Assembly: GCA_963804495.1 (NCBI GenBank)
Contig: CAWDQN010000001.1
Location: 1-64,000, forward strand
Direction: 5' to 3'
Source of the DNA: Rhodovastum sp963804495
GTDB taxonomy: Bacteria; Pseudomonadota; Alphaproteobacteria; Acetobacterales; Acetobacteraceae
DNA length: 64,000 nucleotides
Numbering within the stretch: the stretch's first letter is position 1; each line of letters starts with the position of its first letter. The notes beneath the pieces are model-generated. The model was not told where the DNA came from, did no database searches, and was given only the letters and a program-made list of their open reading frames with translations. Made by a program: the position numbers and the translations under genes. Below are positions 51,719 through 61,212 of this stretch, in pieces.

Positions 51719-54700
51719 CCGCCGCCCAGAAATCAAAGAAGTTGTACCATTGCAGCGGGTCGCGCAGACAGTGCTCCTGCAGCCTTCCTGCATAGGCCCG
51801 GACCCAGCCCTCCAGTGCCGCCTGCTTGTGGCGGGCGGGTAGCTCGATGCGCGGAGCGAATGACTCGATGGTTACACGGTACCCCGCGCCGGCGCGCACG
51901 CAGAATAGCAACAGCACCGGGCAGCGCAGCAGGGCAGCGAGTATGTACGGCCCCTGGCTGAACGGCGCCGGCCCGCCCAGAAAGGCGACGCGGCTGACCC
52001 GGGCCTCGCCGCTCAATGGGGGGCGGTCGCCGGCGATGGCGATCCACTCACCGCGCTCCACCCGCGCCAACAGGTCGATGGCCGTGTCCGGCCCGATTTC
52101 GCTGACCTGGATGGTATGCGCCATGTATGCCGGCCGGACTCGACGTAATAATTCATTGTAGCGAACGGCTTGGCGCGTGTGCAGCAGGATGTTCACCACC
52201 CGGCCCAGACGGGAGGTCAGGGTGGCGCGGCAGAGATCGACGTTGCCGTGGTGCGACACGATCAGCACGCCGCCCACCCCGGCGCGGACAAAGGTTTCCA
52301 GCGCCCCGCCGCCGACGACCTCGATGGCACCGGCGCGGCCGGGATTGCGCAGGGCGATGAAGTTGTCCAGCGCGCGGGCGGCGAAGTTCAGATACATCCG
52401 ATAGCCGTCGCGCCAGGGATGCGGCGGCGTCCCGGCGAAACGGGCCACCCGCAGAAGGTAGTGCTGGGTCCAACCGCGGCGCCGCCCGTCGGCGAGGTAG
52501 AAATACAGCACGATCGGCCGCAGCACCGCGAGGCAGGCGCGACGGCCGAACAGGCGGTAGCAGGAAGTGACGAACAGCAGCCCCCACCACGCCCCGCGCT
52601 CGGCAAGCGCGGCCCAATGCACGCCGGCGCGTGCCGCCGGGGCATCCTCGCCGAGCCGTGCCAGCGGCGCGAGGAAAAAAGCGGCGGCGATGCCCAGCGT
52701 CATGGTGAGACCAAAACCGTGAACCGCGGCAACGCCGCTCAGCGCTAGCAGGCCGAAGGACAGCAGCGCAGCCAATGCCGCCAGCGCCACCGCCAGCAGG
52801 GTCACCCCCCGCCGCGCGGCGGTGGTCTCGGCGAAGAACACCGCATAATCGACGCCGATGGACAGCACCAGCACCTGCGCCATGGCATCGAAGAAGCTGA
52901 ACCCGCCGCCGCCGAGCGCGCGCAGCGCCGGTGCCAGCAGCACCGCCAGCGACGGCGGCAGCATGACCAGCGCGCTGCGCCGCAGCCCGTAGCGCCAGGC
53001 CAGCAGTGGCAGCATCAGGGCCGCACTCAGTAGCAGCAGCCCGACCGCACGCGCACGGTAGCGGCCGAGCAGGCCGCTGAAATCGCTTGCCGGATCGACT
53101 AGCCGCACGCCCGCAAGCCCGGCGGCCGCCTGCGCCAGCAGATCGGCGCGGCGCACCCCCTCCAGCGGTACCAGATGCAGCACCACCCCGTCCGTGGGCG
53201 GCAGCACCATGGCGGCGAGAAACCCCAGGTTCCCCTCCAGCGCCTGTGCCAGAGTCAGCACCCGTGCGGCATCGTCATTCGCGCCGGCGTTTTCCGGGAC
53301 TAGCCCGGCGGGGATCCCCAGCCGTGCAGCCTGGCGCTGCAAACGCGCGCCATCGAGATGCGCTCGCAAGAGCGCCCGGTTCGCCCGCTGGCGTGCCGCC
53401 GAGGGCACGTATTGCGCCGGCGCCTGGAATCCGTCCAGCGCGCCGCCAAGCAACGGACCCAGCCGCTCGGCCAACGCTTCCTCGCGTTGCAGCGCGGCCT
53501 CGTCGTTCGGCGCCGCAACCACGAAGAACTGCGCCTCGCTGCCACGGCCGATCAAGGCGGCGATGCGCTGCTGCTCGGCCAGCAGCGGCGGCGACAGCGA
53601 CTGCATGCGGCGGACATCGTCGTCCGGCGTCAGGCGCAGCCAGCCGGCGCCGGTGACGGCGGCCAGCACCGCCAGCAGCACAACCAGCCGGTGCGGCGTC
53701 GCGGCGTCCCACCACGCCATGACCCGCCCGGCCAGCGCCAGCATCGCCGCCCCATGGCGCGGCGGGGAACTGCGGTCGAGCGCCGGCAGCCACAGCACCA
53801 CGGTCAGCCAGGACGCCGCCAGCCCGACGGCCGAGAACACCGCGATCTGCCGCAGCCCTGGAAAGGGCGCCAGCAGCAGGGTCAGATAGCCGATCATGGT
53901 GGTGGCGGTGCCGATCGAGATGCCTGCTAGCACCCGCCGCAGCCGCGCTGCCGGCTGCGCGGCCGGCCGGGCGAAGCTCTCGGTGCAGTACCTGCAGGCT
54001 GTAGTCCACCACCACGCCGATCAGGCTGACCCCCAGCAGCACCGCGGCGACATGCGGCCCGCCGAACAGCGCCAGGCTGGCGGACAGTGCCACCATGATG
54101 CCTACCCCCATGGCCAGCAGGGTCAGCCACAATGCCTGCGCCGAGCGGAACGCCGCCAGCACCAGCGCAACCGTGCCAAGGACGGAGGCGAGGCTGATCA
54201 GCGTGCTCTCGTCCAACGCCTGCGCCGCTCCGGCGCGGGCGAAGAACACGGCCCCCAGCCGCAGCATTTGCAACCCCGGATGCGCCGCCGCAGCCTGCGC
54301 CTGCGCCGCCGCCAAGGCGCCCGCGACGCGCTCCTGGAAGGCCAGCGCGAATGGCTCGCCGCTGACCGTGCCGCTCAGCATGACCCAGCTGGTGTCGCCG
54401 TCGCGCAGCGACAGCATCCCGTCCTCGGGCAGCAAGCGTGAGGCGGGCAGCGGCAGGGCGGCGAAGAAGTCGGTCAGCAGCAGGAACGGGTCGGCGCGCA
54501 CCTGCCGCGCCTCAATCAGGCCGACAAAGCCAAATACTTTGGCCAGCGCCCGCTCGGCCAGCTCGTCGGCCCGCCCCGTCAGCAACAGGCTGCGATCGGT
54601 CTCGGCCAGCAGGCCGCGTCGGTAGGGGGCATACAGCGCGCCGATGCGGGCAAGTGCCGCACGGTCCGGCGCGCTGGCGGACAGCTCGGCCACGCCGGCC

Positions 54701-54960
54701 GCGTGCAGCCAGGCAGCGATGTCCGCGGCAGAGGCGCGCGCCTGCGCCGCGTCCGGGTGGCCAAGCAGCAGCACGATCCGGCGCGAGACGGCAGCGGTGA
54801 CACGGTCGTCGATGCGCTGCGCCGTCGCATCCTGCTGCGCGCACGGCAGCAGCGCCAGCAAATCGGTGCGGAACTGCACCCCCTGATGGAGGCGCAGACC
54901 GAGATAGAAGGCGGCGATCAGCACCACACCGAGCCAGAGCCACGCGGCGCGGCGAATCAT
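51588..54960 (-). pseudogene. apeM: MMPL-family exporter ApeM fused to a lysophospholipid-type acyltransferase, one frameshift
   Basis: Joined, about 1,123 residues. The first ~770 form an MMPL/RND-like exporter (SLIGVVVDYSLQ, AGISIGTATTMIGYLTLLLA, GVDYAVFFAETTAARRG). The last ~300 form an LpxL/COG4261-like acyltransferase (AHGxx-type region VGGVLIVSHHGNVDLCRATL; GDRPPLSGEARVSRVAFLGG; C-terminal WYNFFDFWAADE). An extra C on the plus strand at 53991/53992 breaks the frame; removing it restores DYSLQYCTESFARPAAQPAA then RLRRVLAGISIG. In other aryl-polyene clusters the acyltransferase is fused to the glycosyltransferase ApeJ instead. Confidence 0.82.
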
Positions 54961-55574
54961 CGCTCGTTGCTGTCGAGCAGACGCCTTTCGTCCTCGTGCA
55001 ACGCGCTGTGGCCGACGACCTGGTCGTGGAAACGAACGGTGTCGGCATCGCCGCCCGGGCGCGCCATCTCAACCATGTCCACCAGCCGGCCGCCGCGCAC
55101 GACGATGCGCTCGAACGGCATGCCGGCGGGGTCGGGTGGGCGGCGCGGCGTCAGAACCACCTGCCAGGCGGCGGAGTCGCCGCTGCGGACAAGCACAAAA
55201 TCCTGCTCCAGCGCACGCCAGTCGCGCGCCAGCGTGCCGGCGAGCATGTCCGCCAGACGGGCGAGGAAGGGGATGCGCGCGGCCGACAGGCGCAGCGTGT
55301 CCTCGTCGCCGATGCGCTGCGTCAGGCCCGCCGGCGTGATGACGGTGCGCACGGCGAACGGCGTCTCGGCCTGCCAGATCAGCCCGCGCCCGGAGGCGAG
55401 TACGAAGTGCCCCTCGGTGCGCAGCGCGCCGGTAAAGCCGGTCAGGCGGCGCTCTTGCACGAACCCCCCGCGCAGCACTTCGCCGGGCTGCAGGGCGACC
55501 GGACCGATGTTCTGCGCCTCCGCAGCACCGGCCGTGACGGCCAGGGTCCCCAGCAGCAGTGTGCGGCGGCGCAT
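54957..55574 (-). CDS. apeL: LolA-like outer-membrane lipoprotein carrier ApeL
   Basis: 205 residues. Signal MRRRTLLLGTLAVTAGAAEA, then LRGGFVQERRLTGFTGALRT, GLIWQAETPFAVRTVITPAG and WQVVLTPRRPPDPAGMPFER, a LolA-like half-barrel that shuttles a lipidated product across the periplasm. Start at 55574 is fixed by the overlap with the thioesterase stop. Overlaps apeM by 4 bases. Confidence 0.82.
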   Translation of the reverse strand: MRRRTLLLGTLAVTAGAAEAQNIGPVALQPGEVLRGGFVQERRLTGFTGALRTEGHFVLASGRGLIWQAETPFAVRTVITPAGLTQRIGDEDTLRLSAARIPFLARLADMLAGTLARDWRALEQDFVLVRSGDSAAWQVVLTPRRPPDPAGMPFERIVVRGGRLVDMVEMARPGGDADTVRFHDQVVGHSALHEDERRLLDSNER

Positions 55575-56002
55575 CACGTCGTGCCCCGCACGCGGTCGGT
55601 CAGGTCGGGCGGGGATTCCAGGCACAACTCGCCGGTGTCGATACGTACCGGTACCTGGAAAGTGTGCGCCCGCGTCAGCACCACCCTGCTGGTCGCGTCC
55701 CGGATTAGGTAGTCGATCCTGAGCCCGTTTTCGAATGCCGCCACGCTGGCCGATACGCGCGCCTCCTGGCCGAAGCGCAGCGGCGCGACATACTTGATGC
55801 GCAGATCGACGATCGGCCAAGCATAGCCAGACGCTTCCATCTGCGCGTAGTTGTAGCCGATGCGGTCGAGCAAGGCACAACGCGCCACTTCCAGATAGCG
55901 CGCGTAATGGCCGTGCCAGACCACGTTCATCGGATCTAGGTCGAAGAACTGCACCTTGATGGTTACCTCAACGCTGAGCGCCGGCTGGTCCTGGTCAGGC
56001 AT
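55574..56002 (-). CDS. apeK: Acyl-CoA/ACP thioesterase ApeK
   Basis: 142 residues, 4HBT hot-dog thioesterase. VQFFDLDPMNVVWHGHYARY has the catalytic Asp and the HGHYxRY motif of the family. It would hydrolyse or edit aryl-polyene thioesters. Eight-base overlap with the glycosyltransferase gene. Confidence 0.85.
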   Translation of the reverse strand: MPDQDQPALSVEVTIKVQFFDLDPMNVVWHGHYARYLEVARCALLDRIGYNYAQMEASGYAWPIVDLRIKYVAPLRFGQEARVSASVAAFENGLRIDYLIRDATSRVVLTRAHTFQVPVRIDTGELCLESPPDLTDRVRGTT

Positions 56003-56747
56003 CGAACACTACCGGCCGCTGCCGCAGCAGCCGAACCGCCCATAGCGGCAGGGTCAGCGCCAACCGCGCGTGCATGCGGCTGATCTGCCAGTTGTCGCCG
56101 AGCATCGCAAAATTGGAGAAGTTATCGGCGCGGTAGCGCACCGCCACCGGTACCCTGGCGACCGGCACTCCGTCGCGGACCAGCCGCACCAGGATCTCGG
56201 TGTCGAAATCCATCCGCTGACCGAGCCGCACCCGTGCGGTCAGACGTTCGACCGCCGCCAGCGGATAGATGCGCAGGCCGCACATCGTGTCGGGCAGGCG
56301 CAGGCACAGCGTTTCCACTGCCGCCCAGAACCGGGTGATCCGGCGGCCGATGCGGCGCGCCACCGGCGCCGAGGCATCATAGACCGGGTCGCCACACACC
56401 AGCGCCTGCGGGTGCAGGCGCGCCGCCTTCAGCAGGCGCGGCAGCACGGACAGGTCGTGTTGGCCATCGGCATCCACCTGCAGCGCATGGGTGAACCCGC
56501 CCGTGCCGGCCAGACGGAAGCCGGTCAGCACGGCGGCCCCCTTGCCGAGGTTGCGGTCGTGCCGCACCACCACCACCCCGCGTCCGGGTGCAGCCAGCGC
56601 CGCGATCGCCGCCCGTGCCGGCTCGCCGCTGCCGTCGTCCACCACGAACACCGCCAGCCCGGCTTCCTGCAACCGTCTCAGCACGTCACTCAGGACGCGC
56701 CAGTGGTTGTGGCTGGGAACCACGGCGCACAGAAGCGGAGCGGTCAT
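55995..56747 (-). CDS. apeJ: Family 2 glycosyltransferase ApeJ-like (no acyltransferase half)
   Basis: 250 residues with the GT-A fold: CAVVPSHNHWRVLSDVLRRL, VFVVDDGSGEPARA, LGKGAAVLTGFRLAGTGGFT, DADGQHDLSVLPRLL (DxD) and DTEILVRLVRDG. In characterised clusters ApeJ joins this domain to an acyltransferase; here only the glycosyltransferase remains, and an acyltransferase domain is found on the end of ApeM. It is thought to build the lipid anchor of the pigment. Confidence 0.82.
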   Translation of the reverse strand: MTAPLLCAVVPSHNHWRVLSDVLRRLQEAGLAVFVVDDGSGEPARAAIAALAAPGRGVVVVRHDRNLGKGAAVLTGFRLAGTGGFTHALQVDADGQHDLSVLPRLLKAARLHPQALVCGDPVYDASAPVARRIGRRITRFWAAVETLCLRLPDTMCGLRIYPLAAVERLTARVRLGQRMDFDTEILVRLVRDGVPVARVPVAVRYRADNFSNFAMLGDNWQISRMHARLALTLPLWAVRLLRQRPVVFDA

Positions 56748-57088
56748 GCGCCCTGCAACCGTATCTGGCCGTCGGAGGCAAGCTCGCCGTCCTGCCAGTA
56801 GCCGAACCGCAGCAGCTGTTTCGCCCGGTCGATGCGAAGATGCAGCGTCAGCACCCGGTCGGGTCGCACCAGGCGCCGGAACTTGACCTGGAAATCGTCG
56901 GCCGCGCGGCGGTCCAGCCCGAGCTGCGACTGCGCCAGTTGCATCGCCCAGTCGATCTGGATCACCCCGGCCAGCACCGGCATGCCCGGAAAGTGGCCGC
57001 GGAACGCCGCGGGGTCGGAGCCAAGATGGAGGTCGAACCGCGCCTCATCCGGCTTCGGACGCGCCATGTCGAACGGCGGCAGGATCAT
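56744..57088 (-). CDS. apeI: Beta-hydroxyacyl-ACP dehydratase ApeI-like
   Basis: 114 residues, a short hot-dog protein. FDLHLGSDPAAFRGHFPGMP carries the GHFPGxP active-site His motif of FabA/FabZ dehydratases, followed by VLAGVIQIDWAMQLAQSQLG. ApeI is the second dehydratase of aryl-polyene synthesis. Four-base overlaps on both sides. Confidence 0.85.
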   Translation of the reverse strand: MILPPFDMARPKPDEARFDLHLGSDPAAFRGHFPGMPVLAGVIQIDWAMQLAQSQLGLDRRAADDFQVKFRRLVRPDRVLTLHLRIDRAKQLLRFGYWQDGELASDGQIRLQGA

Positions 57089-58425
57089 GGCCGGTCAGCA
57101 AACAGAGCTCGCAGGTCGGCCTCGCTCCGCTTGCCCATGCGCGCCACCGGCATCGTTGCCACGAAACGCCATTGCCGCGGCAGCCCGGCCGGCCCTTGCG
57201 CGGCGGCGAGCAGCCGGCGCAGCAGGCGGCTAAACCGGAACCCGCCGATCTCGGTCAGGCGCTGCTGTCCTGCCGCACTCGGCAGCACCACCGCGGCCAG
57301 CAGCGGCCGGGCGCCGGGCAGCACAAGAACGGCGGCGGCCTCGGCCCAGATGGAGTTTTCCAGCACCCGTTCCAGCGCCGACAGATCGACCCGCCTGCCC
57401 TCGATCTTGGTCATCCGGTCAGCGCGGCCCAGAAAATGGAACCCGCCCTCGGCCGGCGCCACGATGTCCTCGGTGCGATACCAGCCATCGTCGCCGGCTT
57501 GGCAGTCGATCGCGGGGCTGCGCAGCACCAGCCGCCCGTCCTCCTCGGGCCGGATGGTGATGCCCGGCAGCAGGCGCCACGGGGTGGCGGCGTCGGCATT
57601 GTAGCGGGTGGCGATGGCACCGGTCTCGGTGCTGCCGAAAATCTCAGTGAGAGCGACGCCAAGCAGCGCGCTCGCATCGCGGCAGGCAGCAGGCGGCAGC
57701 AACGCCCCGGCGGAGAACACCCGCCGCGGGCGCCGTCCAGGCGGCAGCGCCGGCAGCCCGGCCATGCGGGTCAGGTGCGCCGGGCTGCTCACGAGCATGG
57801 TTTCGTCATCGAGCAGCGGCAGCACTGCCTCCCAGGTCTCGTGGGTGTCGGTCGCGAACGGGCGTCCGGCCGAAAGCGGCCACAGCACCTTGAAGGTGAG
57901 GCCATACAGGTGCTGGTGGGATACCGTTGCGCGCACTGGCCCGCAACCGCTGGCGCTGCTCCACATCAGCTGGAACATGTCCAACTCGGCCTGCAGCCCG
58001 GCCAGGCTGCGTGGTATCCGTTTCGGCACGCCGGTCGAGCCGGAGGTGAAGAACTCGACCCGGCAGCGCGCCGGCTCCAGCGGCGCGAGCCGGGCATCGG
58101 CCGGTGCGACGGACTCGAGCCAGCACGCATCGAGCACCAACGCCCCCGGATCCTCGGCCGTCGCCGCCGCGGCTGCCACTTGGTGGGGCGGCAGCACCAC
58201 GGTCAGCCCGGCATGCAGCGCGCCCAGGAATCCCATGGCGAACAGCCAGCTGTCTTCGGCCAGCAGCACTACGCGTTCCCACCGGCCGGCGCGCAGCCGT
58301 GCAGCCACCCCGGCCACCGCAGCGGCAAAGCGCGCATGCCGCTGCTTCTCGCCGCCGCGCAACGCCACCACGTGGTCGGCCGGCCGGCCGGTGGCCAGCA
58401 GCAGGGCGATCGGCAGATAGCTCAT
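57085..58425 (-). CDS. apeH: AMP-dependent aryl-acid ligase ApeH
   Basis: 446 residues, ANL adenylating enzyme. VEFFTSGSTGVPKRIPRSLA is the P-loop, ALTEIFGSTETGAIATRYN the A5 motif and WYRTEDIVAPAEGGFHFLGR with ADRMTKIEGRRVD the A7/A8 hinge. It probably activates 4-hydroxybenzoate (or a relative) and loads it on an ApeE/F carrier as starter unit. Start at 58425 (MSYLPIALL) follows a 4-base overlap with the membrane-protein gene. Confidence 0.85.
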   Translation of the reverse strand: MSYLPIALLLATGRPADHVVALRGGEKQRHARFAAAVAGVAARLRAGRWERVVLLAEDSWLFAMGFLGALHAGLTVVLPPHQVAAAAATAEDPGALVLDACWLESVAPADARLAPLEPARCRVEFFTSGSTGVPKRIPRSLAGLQAELDMFQLMWSSASGCGPVRATVSHQHLYGLTFKVLWPLSAGRPFATDTHETWEAVLPLLDDETMLVSSPAHLTRMAGLPALPPGRRPRRVFSAGALLPPAACRDASALLGVALTEIFGSTETGAIATRYNADAATPWRLLPGITIRPEEDGRLVLRSPAIDCQAGDDGWYRTEDIVAPAEGGFHFLGRADRMTKIEGRRVDLSALERVLENSIWAEAAAVLVLPGARPLLAAVVLPSAAGQQRLTEIGGFRFSRLLRRLLAAAQGPAGLPRQWRFVATMPVARMGKRSEADLRALFADRP

Positions 58426-58997
58426 GCCAGCCCGGCCTGCCGGCGCACCCGGCGCCGGACCACCAATTCGCCCCCGAACAGCGCACCCATCAGCAGATAG
58501 GCGACGAAGCCGTTCCACAGCGTCCATTGCGCCAGCGTGCCCCAGGCCGCCAAGGCAGCCGAGGCCACGGCGTTGGCGGCGAGGAAGCCGGTCCATACCT
58601 GGGTAACACGCCGCGTGTAACGCCCCCCGCGCGGCGGCAGGTCGGGTTCGCTCAGCCGGGCGATGCGCTCGATCAGGCTGGGCGGGTGGCGCAGCGTGAC
58701 TGCGAAAGTGCCGCAGGCGGCCAGGTTCATCACCACCGGGTAGGCCCGCGCCGCCCAGGACGGGTCGAACACCACGAGCGCTGCCAAGCAGGCCGCACCG
58801 ATTGCAAGCGGCACGGTCCATACCGCCAGCACGGCCACCCCGCGCACTAGCACCAGCCGGGCCAGCAGGGTCGCCAGCCCCATCAGCACCAGCACGCGCC
58901 CGGGCAGGTAGGGCAATCCGGCATAGACCAAGAACGGATAGGCCAGCCCGGCCGCTACCAGAATCCTAGGCCAGTTGCTCCGAATTCTGGTCGGCAT
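58422..58997 (-). CDS. apeG: COG4648-type integral membrane protein ApeG-like
   Basis: 191 residues with five to six hydrophobic segments: ILVAAGLAYPFLVYAGLPYL, VLVLMGLATLLARLVLVRGV, VWTVPLAIGAACLAALVVFD, GTLAQWTLWNGFVAYLLMGA. The motif YPVVMNLAACGTFAVTLRHP is typical of the family that accompanies aryl-polyene ligases. Its role is unknown. The start at 58997 overlaps the carrier-protein gene by 32 bases. Confidence 0.75.
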   Translation of the reverse strand: MPTRIRSNWPRILVAAGLAYPFLVYAGLPYLPGRVLVLMGLATLLARLVLVRGVAVLAVWTVPLAIGAACLAALVVFDPSWAARAYPVVMNLAACGTFAVTLRHPPSLIERIARLSEPDLPPRGGRYTRRVTQVWTGFLAANAVASAALAAWGTLAQWTLWNGFVAYLLMGALFGGELVVRRRVRRQAGLA

Positions 58998-59256
58998 GCG
59001 GGGCCGTCCCTTGCTGCAGCAGGCGCTCGATGCACTCGACCACATCCGCGACGCTGCGCGCGGCGCGGAACTCTTCCGGCTTGATGCGCCGCCCGATCAT
59101 GGCCTGCAGCTTCACCACCAGGTCAACCGCGTCGATGCTGTCGAGATCGAGATCCTCGTAGAGTCGCGCCTCCGGGGTAACCTTGGCGCGCGGTACCTCG
59201 AACAGTTCCTCCAGGCTGGCGGCCAGCTCGTCGTAAATCCGCTCGCAAGTCAGCAT
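58966..59256 (-). CDS. apeF: Acyl carrier protein ApeF
   Basis: 96 residues. The phosphopantetheine-attachment Ser lies in YEDLDLDSIDAVDLVVKLQA, with an N-terminal IYDELAASLEELFEVP helix and a C-terminal VADVVECIERLLQQG helix. One of two carriers in the cluster; together they carry starter and elongation intermediates. Overlaps the other carrier gene by 7 bases. Confidence 0.9.
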   Translation of the reverse strand: MLTCERIYDELAASLEELFEVPRAKVTPEARLYEDLDLDSIDAVDLVVKLQAMIGRRIKPEEFRAARSVADVVECIERLLQQGTAPHADQNSEQLA

Positions 59257-59522
59257 GGCTTTGCCTCCAGGCGCCTCCGGACGAAGCAGGCCAAGCTGCG
59301 CACGCTGGCGAACGCAGCCTTCACCTCGGTGCCGACCGCCTCGATCTGGATGCCATAGGCCTTGCGGAGCGCTACCCCAAGCTCGAGCCCGTCGATCGAG
59401 TCGAGGCCGAGCCCCTCGCCAAACAGCGGTTCGTCGGAGTCGATCTCGTCCGGCGAGATGCCTTCCAGGGCCAAGGCATCGACCAGGAGCACCTTCAAAT
59501 CACGTTCGATATTCTGCGCCAC
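59250..59522 (-). CDS. apeE: Acyl carrier protein ApeE
   Basis: 90 residues. Carrier Ser in FGEGLGLDSIDGLELGVALR, N-terminal MAQNIERDLKVLLVDALALE. It lies about 42 bp beyond the original stop of the acyltransferase gene (59565), which is now separated from its 5' part by an insertion sequence. Confidence 0.9.
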   Translation of the reverse strand: MAQNIERDLKVLLVDALALEGISPDEIDSDEPLFGEGLGLDSIDGLELGVALRKAYGIQIEAVGTEVKAAFASVRSLACFVRRRLEAKPC

Positions 59523-59564
59523 GGCTCACTCCTAGCCCCAGCTTGAAGGGGATACTAGGCATTG

Positions 59565-59675
59565 TTAACCAGTTTGCGAGTTTGCTGCAACGATTGAAAC
59601 TTTCGCGACAATGTGTGTGGCAGGCAACGGATCGAGCCGCTGCGCATAATACTGCTCCATCGCCCGCACTAGCCG
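59565..59675 (-). pseudogene. apeD: 3' end of the IS-split acyltransferase gene apeD
   Basis: Reading on the minus strand from the junction this gives RLVRAMEQYYAQRLDPLPAT then HIVAKVSIVAANSQTG and a stop at 59565-59567. The YY-x-x-RL helix fits the C-terminus of a lysophospholipid-type acyltransferase. It is in the exact frame needed to complete the 5' part at 61213-61923 once the insertion and one copy of the 9-bp target duplication (59676-59684) are removed. Confidence 0.8.
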
Positions 59676-59684
59676 CCGCGCCGC

Positions 59685-61212
59685 CAGCGGTTCTCAATGC
59701 GGCTGAGTCGCATTGGCGCCCTGTAGCGCGCCGCCTCCGGTGCCTGGTGGTGAGTCCGGATTGCCACACGGTCGGCGAAACGGCCCGCTGCACCAGATTT
59801 GGCGTATCGAAACGGACGCTGAGTACCATTCGTCAGGCGGGTGAACCGCCTGGACCCCCTGCTCGGCGCCTTGCGCCGGTGTTGCGAGACCTTTCCCGAC
59901 CCGCGCCGCGGGAGCAACGGAACCTATAAGATCGCCGACATCGGCATGGCCGCGTTCTCGGTGTTCTTCATGCAGAGCCCATCCTTCCTGGCGCATCAGC
60001 GGCGCCTGCAGGAGGGCCACGGGCGGTCGAATTGCGCCAGCCTGTTCGGTCTGGAGAAAATCCCCAGCGACAATCACATTCGCGCCATGCTCGACCCGGC
60101 GGCGCCGGCGCTGCTCGACCCGGTCTTTGCCGAGGTGCTGACGGAGTTGGAGCGCTCGGGCGGTCTGGCCGCGTACCGCCGGCTTGGCGATCACGTGCTG
60201 ATCGCCCTCGATGGCAGCGAATATTTCTGCTCCGGCAAGATCGCCTGTCCGCAGTGCTCGACCCGACGACGATCGAATGGAAAGGTTGAGTGCTACCATG
60301 CGATGTTGGGGGCGACGCTGGTGGCGCCCGGACACAATCATGTCGTGCCGCTGCCGCCGGAGTTCATCGTCCCGCAGGACGGCAGCGACAAGCAGGACTG
60401 CGAGAGCCGCGCGGCCCGGCGCTGGCTGGCCGCGCATGGTGCGCAGTATGCGCGGCTCCGGCCGGTCTACCTGGGCGATGACCTCTTCGCCAACCAGCCG
60501 ATGTGCGAAGCGATCAAGGCCGCAGGCGGCAACTTCGTGTTCACCTGCAAGCCGGCGTCGCACACGCTGATCCAGGAGTACATCGCCGGGGTTGAACTGC
60601 CGACCCACAGCGTGCGGGTCAAACGTGGCCGCGAGTGGGTCACGCACCGGTTCCGCTGGCTGACCGAGGTGCCGCTGCGCGACGGCCGCGGCGCACTCAC
60701 GGTCAACTGGTTCGAGATCGAGATCTGCAACGCCGCCGGGGATGTCACCTACCGCAACAGCTTCATCACCGACCTGCCGGTCGGGCGCGACACGGTCGCC
60801 GATCTGGCCGCCTGCGGACGGGCGCGGTGGAAGATCGAGAACGAGACCTTCAACGTCCTGAAGAACAATGGCTACAATCTCGAACACAGCTTCGGTCACG
60901 GCAAGCAGAACCTGGCAGCCATGCTCGTCACGTTAAATCTGCTGGCATTCGCCTTCCACACCATCTGCGATCACGGCGAAGCGTTGTGGCAGTCGGCCAG
61001 ATCGAAGGTCAGCTCCAGGGCGCAGTTCTTCAGCAACATGGTGGCGATCACCAGCTTCCTGATCTTCTCAGGCTGGGATGAACTCATGCAAACGCTCGCC
61101 TTCGCCAGACCGCCCCCGCAGCCACCCTGAGTCCCTCTCGACCCTCCGCTTCGTCCCACCGCACGCCAAGGAGCCTCGACGAACAGCAAAAAAGCCAAAA
61201 TGAGAATTGCTG
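59685..61212 (+). mobile_element. 1,528-bp insertion sequence in apeD
   Basis: Terminal inverted repeats CAGCGGTTCTCAATGCGGCT (59685-59704) and, inverted, CAGCAATTCTCATTTTGGCT (61193-61212) match at 15 of 20 positions. The element is flanked by identical 9-bp copies CCGCGCCGC (59676-59684 and 61213-61221). It encodes one DDE-type transposase on the plus strand, opposite to the ape operon. The exact ends, the intact transposase and perfect repair of the host gene on excision indicate a recent insertion. Confidence 0.9.
59841..61130 (+). CDS. DDE-type transposase (ISNCY/IS4-like)
   Basis: 429 residues. Motifs include FPDPRRGSNGTYKIADIGMA, FGLEKIPSDNHIRAMLDP, VLIALDGSEYFCSGKIACPQ (first Asp; zinc-like CPxCS), RPVYLGDDLFANQPMCEAIK (second Asp) and WKIENETFNVLKNNGYNLEH (Glu) with ending LNLLAFAFHTICDH. 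The spacing is that of IS4-superfamily transposases; the family was not pinned down. Start MNRLDPLLGALRR at 59841. It looks intact and possibly active. Confidence 0.85.
   Translation: MNRLDPLLGALRRCCETFPDPRRGSNGTYKIADIGMAAFSVFFMQSPSFLAHQRRLQEGHGRSNCASLFGLEKIPSDNHIRAMLDPAAPALLDPVFAEVLTELERSGGLAAYRRLGDHVLIALDGSEYFCSGKIACPQCSTRRRSNGKVECYHAMLGATLVAPGHNHVVPLPPEFIVPQDGSDKQDCESRAARRWLAAHGAQYARLRPVYLGDDLFANQPMCEAIKAAGGNFVFTCKPASHTLIQEYIAGVELPTHSVRVKRGREWVTHRFRWLTEVPLRDGRGALTVNWFEIEICNAAGDVTYRNSFITDLPVGRDTVADLAACGRARWKIENETFNVLKNNGYNLEHSFGHGKQNLAAMLVTLNLLAFAFHTICDHGEALWQSARSKVSSRAQFFSNMVAITSFLIFSGWDELMQTLAFARPPPQPP

Noticed and set aside
59500..59829. Open frame of 109 codons across the IS left end
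   Set aside because: It is in the wrong phase relative to the split acyltransferase and spans the IS boundary; the in-frame continuation of apeD explains the left part.
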